In this document: positions 60,827-64,000 of the stretch, piece by piece
Layout of the letters: each line of letters begins with the position of its first letter
How positions within the stretch are numbered: position 1 is the stretch's first letter
Assembly: GCA_039819065.1 (NCBI GenBank)
Contig: JBCBSS010000015.1
Location: 15,158-79,157 of the forward strand
DNA from: JBCBSS01 sp039819065
Lineage (GTDB): Bacteria > Bacteroidota > Bacteroidia > Cytophagales > Cyclobacteriaceae
Direction: 5' to 3'
Length of the DNA stretch: 64,000 nt
The notes under the pieces: model-generated
The model's database searches: none
Seen by the model: the letters and a program-made list of their open reading frames with translations, nothing else
What the model was told of the DNA's origin: nothing
Translations under genes and position numbers: made by a program

Positions 60827-62845
60827 TTAATGAGTGAGGGCAAGTTTGATCTTTATTGATCTTGCTTTTAGCTGGAGTAGCTCATCAATTCCGTCTAACT
60901 CACTTCTCAAAGGATAACTAGCTGTTAGCACTTCGATCTTGACCTTATCTGTTTGATGGGTTACGGATATACCAGTGCTTTTTTCAAGTGTATACCACTT
61001 GTACTTCTTGGTATACTTCTCTAAAATTTCTGAGGGATAGCTACTCAATAGAAATTTACCCTGTATGCTCGATAGTGTTTTTAATAGCTCTTCAAAATCA
61101 TTTTCCGAATACCCTTTATAATGACCCATATTGGAATTGAAATAAGGAGGATCGCAGTAGAAGAAACTGTCCTTAGTATCCCGACTTTTGATAACCTGTA
61201 AGGCATCATTGTTTTCAATATCTACCATACTCAAGCGTTCGCATACTTCTTTGTTGAATGCGAGTTTCTTATTCACAAATCGCTTGAGTGTACCATTAGA
61301 TTTTCGCTCATAAGCATAACCTCCAAAGACTCTGGCTGAAAAGCTCATATTGGTTTGTACCCAAAAAGCCCAGGCTCTGGTAATCTGATCATGCTTTCCT
61401 GTTTGTTTCAGGATGTCATGAGTCTCTCGATGGATTTGCCTGCTGTGAGGGGTAGACCGAATCAGTTTTTCCAGCTTTTTGAAATCAGAATGACAGACCC
61501 TATAAAAGTTCACTACTTCACCATTCAGATCATTGATTACTTCCATTTCTGAAGGTTCCTTGCCAAAGAATACTGCGGCTCCTCCTACAAATGGCTCACA
61601 GTAGAGTTTATGATCTGGAATTAGAGAAAGAATCAAGCTCACTAATCGCTGCTTCCCACCATAGTAGGTGATGGGTGTTTTTACAAAATCCAAACCTTCG
61701 AGTGGTGATTCTTTCACATTCATCTCTAGGCTCTTTTTGATATTCTGCCCGACTGTTTTCACTACTGGTACACTCACAGCATTTCCCAATAGTTGGTACC
61801 TGCGGCTGTCGCTGATCTCTTTTACTTCACCATCAAATAATCCTTTACCTGTCCAGCCATCGGAAAAACCCTGTAATCGCTCACATTCCAGAGGTGTGAA
61901 CCTGCGGATTGTCTCCATATTGGTGAGTAGGTTTTCACGTTCGGTATTGGTGGTCAGAGCCCCGGTAATGCCATCTTCCCTCACTTCAAATTGGCGTTCC
62001 CTAAAGGGTGCATAATCGATCCCCTTTTTTTGATTTGATCGCCTGATAGCCTTCGCTTTTTCGGTTCGTACCGAACGCAAAGGATGCCATTTCTCCAGTA
62101 AAAAATTGTGGTCATCTGCTTTGGTGATGCAGTTGGCCACTCCGTCCTTTCTCACATTGAGGTTTTCACCTTTTTCATACTTTTTACCCCGAAGTGTTAG
62201 AATATATGGCCCGTAATTGCCGTGAGCTGATACCCGTGTACTTACCGTTGGAGCAATATTGGCTTCCGTGATGCTTTGGCTGCCTTTACTATTCGCTTGG
62301 TTGTTCTCTCCGATAGGAAATACTTTGGGTCGGGGTTGGTTTCTAAGAGATCCGACAAGGTACACACGCTCTCGGTTTTGGGGTAGAAACCAGGAAGTAT
62401 TAAGCAGTTGCCATTGGAGGTCATAAACCCCAAGGTCGGCAAACGCTCGCAATACGATTTCAAAGTCTTTGCCCTGGTTACTGGAGAAAAGTCCTTTGAC
62501 GTTTTCAAAGATAAACAGACGGGGTGCGAGTTCATCGATGACCCTAATTGCTTCAAAAAAGAGTCGACTCTTTTTCCCTTTGATGCCCTTCCTTTTTCCA
62601 GCAATGGATAGATCCTGGCATGGAGATCCGAACGTGATAATGTCTGGCTTTTCAACCTTTCCTTTTTTGATTTCTTCAACTGCTCCGACATGTATTGATT
62701 CTTTGAAATTATATTGATAATTAGCAATGGCGTATTTATCGATCTCACTGAAGTAATGCTTTTGGAATTTAAAGCCAACTTCTATGAGCCCTTTAGGGAA
62801 ACCGCCAATCCCGCTGAATAGATCGAGTAAAATTAAGTCTCTCAC
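60827..62845 (-). CDS. fused cytosine-C5 and adenine-N6 DNA methyltransferase
   Basis: Residues 1 to about 370 form a C5-cytosine methyltransferase: motif I DLFSGIGGF (8-16), the catalytic Cys76 in GSPCQDL, motif VI ENVKG (114-118), FTPLECERLQGF and motif X GNAVSVPV (355-362). Residues about 390-672 form a D12-class (Dam-like) adenine methyltransferase: TYYGGKQRLV and catalytic DPPY (565-568). Both halves keep their key residues. No restriction enzyme gene is adjacent, so it is probably a multi-specific phage/ICE methylase that protects the element. Confidence 0.9.
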   Translation of the reverse strand: MRDLILLDLFSGIGGFPKGLIEVGFKFQKHYFSEIDKYAIANYQYNFKESIHVGAVEEIKKGKVEKPDIITFGSPCQDLSIAGKRKGIKGKKSRLFFEAIRVIDELAPRLFIFENVKGLFSSNQGKDFEIVLRAFADLGVYDLQWQLLNTSWFLPQNRERVYLVGSLRNQPRPKVFPIGENNQANSKGSQSITEANIAPTVSTRVSAHGNYGPYILTLRGKKYEKGENLNVRKDGVANCITKADDHNFLLEKWHPLRSVRTEKAKAIRRSNQKKGIDYAPFRERQFEVREDGITGALTTNTERENLLTNMETIRRFTPLECERLQGFSDGWTGKGLFDGEVKEISDSRRYQLLGNAVSVPVVKTVGQNIKKSLEMNVKESPLEGLDFVKTPITYYGGKQRLVSLILSLIPDHKLYCEPFVGGAAVFFGKEPSEMEVINDLNGEVVNFYRVCHSDFKKLEKLIRSTPHSRQIHRETHDILKQTGKHDQITRAWAFWVQTNMSFSARVFGGYAYERKSNGTLKRFVNKKLAFNKEVCERLSMVDIENNDALQVIKSRDTKDSFFYCDPPYFNSNMGHYKGYSENDFEELLKTLSSIQGKFLLSSYPSEILEKYTKKYKWYTLEKSTGISVTHQTDKVKIEVLTASYPLRSELDGIDELLQLKARSIKIKLALTH

Positions 62846-63360
62846 AGCATCAACTCGTCCGCAAATGAATAATGACCGTCCTTGGTTACTATGATGTGAT
62901 CGAGAACTTTAATATTGTGCATGTCACCTATCCACTTGATATTTCTGGTGACCCTGATATCAGATTGACTAGGTTTTAGTTTCCCCGAAGGATGGTTATG
63001 TGAAAGGATAATTCCTGTCGACAGGCTTTTCAACGCTACTGCAAAGATCAATCGTGTGTCAACAAGGGTGCTTGTCAAACTGCCTTTGGAATGCTGATAA
63101 TAGCCAAGGATACTATTCCGGTTGTCAAGGTAGATGACGTTGAAAGATTCCTGGGCTTCAATCGTACCACGCTTGTATTGTGCCCTAATAAAATCAGCGG
63201 CATCATCAGAGGACTTTACATTGCCTAGCACTCTTCGTCCTTTGTTATACTGAAGTTTGATCTCCGGTACAAGATTAGGCTTCAACTGTTTGCCAAAACC
63301 TGAGAGTTCTCCCATCAGCAGCTGGGCTTTAGTAGTATTCCTGTACTTCTTCCTGCCCAC
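62842..63360 (-). CDS. RadC/JAB-domain DNA repair-like protein
   Basis: The 172-residue protein keeps the JAB metalloprotease-fold motif of RadC: SHNHPSGKLKPSQSD, preceded by LDNRNSILGYYQHSKGSL. It starts at GTG 63360, overlapping the previous stop by one base, and overlaps the methyltransferase gene by four (ATGA). RadC-like proteins are frequent cargo of Bacteroidota mobile elements. The biochemical role is unclear. Confidence 0.9.
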   Translation of the reverse strand: MGRKKYRNTTKAQLLMGELSGFGKQLKPNLVPEIKLQYNKGRRVLGNVKSSDDAADFIRAQYKRGTIEAQESFNVIYLDNRNSILGYYQHSKGSLTSTLVDTRLIFAVALKSLSTGIILSHNHPSGKLKPSQSDIRVTRNIKWIGDMHNIKVLDHIIVTKDGHYSFADELML

Positions 63361-63524
63361 TATAGCTTACCCTCTTTCTTCAATTCTTTGGTGGCGCGCT
63401 GGATAGCTTTAGTCCAGGCTTCATTTTTCTTTCGGATTTTCTTTGCCCTATGACTGATCATAGTCACCCTACTGGTATTGGCTTTCTTACCTTCAGTGGA
63501 CTTTCGCTTCTTCTTGTAAATCAT
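63360..63524 (-). CDS. small basic protein, 54 residues
   Basis: Reading from ATG 63524 gives a Lys/Arg-rich 54-residue protein (MIYKKKRKSTEGKKANTSRV...KEGKL). The stop overlaps the GTG start of the RadC-type gene by one base, so the two are translationally coupled. Its composition suggests nucleic acid binding. No family is recognised. Confidence 0.6.
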   Translation of the reverse strand: MIYKKKRKSTEGKKANTSRVTMISHRAKKIRKKNEAWTKAIQRATKELKKEGKL

Positions 63525-63542
63525 CTTACCTTTTTAGGTAAG
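63525..63542. promoter_or_regulatory. palindrome before the small basic protein gene
   Basis: CTTACCT-TTTT-AGGTAAG forms a 7-bp inverted repeat directly upstream of the start codon at 63524. It could be an operator or an attenuating hairpin. A second hairpin lies at 63606-63638 (TGCGTTCAGT/ACTGAATGCA). Confidence 0.4.
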
Positions 63543-63646
63543 GATAACAAGAGTTGAAAATGGAGTTTCGGGTTGGTTCGGGATGAGGATTGATTAGTAA
63601 CATTTTGCGTTCAGTTCCATTTATTGGTACTGAATGCAAAAAAGAA

Positions 63647-63940
63647 CTACTGTGTAATCAAGTTCCTAACCTTTTCCCTTTCAAAAAAAAGATTGATGCT
63701 CTCACACTTATCTCTGAGAATGATATACTTCTTTGTGTCTCCTAGAGGAACAAGATTATCATCAGTGCTATAGGATTTTCCTTCGTATAAAAATGAAATG
63801 CTTGAAACCTTATCTGATTCAGTTGTGGCAAGGACTCTACCAAATGAATCGAAGAACTTTGCTCCAAGTAGAATGGTTAGACCAAAGACAATCACCTTTA
63901 CAGAAACATTTTTAAAACGGGGCTGCCATTGGATGAACAT
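63647..63940 (-). CDS. small single-helix membrane protein, 97 residues
   Basis: The protein has an N-terminal membrane helix (VSVKVIVFGLTILLGAKFF) and a soluble part of about 60 residues with YEGKSYSTDDNLVPLGDTKKYIILRDKC. It is not recognised. It is in the same direction as the methyltransferase module, with a spacer of about 120 bp. Confidence 0.55.
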   Translation of the reverse strand: MFIQWQPRFKNVSVKVIVFGLTILLGAKFFDSFGRVLATTESDKVSSISFLYEGKSYSTDDNLVPLGDTKKYIILRDKCESINLFFEREKVRNLITQ

Positions 63941-63955
63941 CTGAATTGCCTGATA

Positions 63956-64000
63956 AACAAAAATTAAGATATGGTAGATGTGCTTTTCTTAATTTTTGTT
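63956..64000. repeat. perfect 14-bp inverted repeat at the window end
   Basis: AACAAAAATTAAGA at 63956-63969 is the exact complement of the last 14 bases of the window (TCTTAATTTTTGTT, 63987-64000), with a 17-nt loop. The stem may continue past the window. It lies upstream of the 97-residue gene and could be a terminator of the next gene or an operator. Confidence 0.5.

Larger units (their letters stand above)
30320..64000. mobile_element. integrated genomic island (left part; right end outside window)
   Basis: The left border is the tRNA-Arg break at about 30320-30329, followed directly by a tyrosine recombinase. The cargo comprises metal-resistance genes, then a phage/ICE-like module (methyltransferase fusion, RadC-type protein, XRE regulator). 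No second tRNA fragment is seen up to 64000, so the right border is not defined and the phage-like module could be a separate element. Confidence 0.6.

Noticed and set aside
62242..62778. 178-residue minus-strand frame within the methyltransferase gene
   Set aside because: It lies in another frame of a clearly coding gene and shows no domain.

Overview
The window looks like chromosomal DNA from a marine-type Bacteroidota, most likely of the order Cytophagales. It is AT-rich, start codons lack Shine-Dalgarno sequences, at least one promoter has the TTG/TAnnTTTG form, and the families are typical of that group: LytTR regulators, AraC regulators, fused CzcA-TolC pumps, HYC_CC_PP and DUF3347 proteins. 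The species cannot be named from the sequence.

Region 1 (1-7.4 kb) is an accessory stretch rich in lipoproteins. It holds an exported acetolactate decarboxylase-like protein, a sigma factor, a Cys-rich lipoprotein, an orphan LytTR response regulator, and an operon of a five-repeat lipoprotein plus a 47-residue lipoprotein. It is scarred by duplication: 3851-4176 is a mosaic of diverged copies of an AraC gene (original near 9.1 kb) and a sigma-factor tail (original near 1.6 kb), and 6991-7235 is a decayed copy of the lipoprotein tail.

Region 2 (7.4-30.2 kb) looks like a redox and xenobiotic stress region. It contains short-chain dehydrogenases, DoxX, an alpha/beta hydrolase, Crp/Fnr, HxlR and three AraC regulators, a flavoprotein with a CPYC site, a second acetolactate decarboxylase, a complete HAE1-type RND pump, an OxyR-like regulator divergent from an exported KatG, and a glutamyl-tRNA reductase. 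Three separate promoters (DoxX, RND operon, NADP-binding oxidoreductase) share one operator architecture, two TTTTGG half-sites exactly 21 bp apart, so they probably form one regulon. A REP-associated transposase with its palindromes sits inside this region.

Region 3 (from about 30.3 kb to the end of the window) looks like an integrated element. Its left border is a tRNA-Arg(CCU) gene cut in the anticodon loop, followed by a tyrosine recombinase. The cargo (32.0-58.1 kb) is a large metal-resistance island. It includes ArsR-MerTP without a mercuric reductase, an AraC regulator with a metal-binding-type leader, a copper/silver RND system (CusA, TolC, CusB, DUF3347, DUF305), a CopB-type ATPase, a DtxR-divergent operon of di-heme cytochrome, Rieske protein, porin and Fur, and a second metal RND system made of a CzcA-TolC fusion, an adaptor, two CDF-type proteins and DUF3703. 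A 72-residue protein of unknown function occurs twice as near-identical copies, once after each efflux block. The last 6 kb, nearly all on the minus strand, is phage- or ICE-like: an XRE regulator, membrane proteins, a RecA-fold ATPase, a fused cytosine-C5 plus adenine-N6 DNA methyltransferase, a RadC-type protein and small basic proteins. The right end of the element is not in the window.
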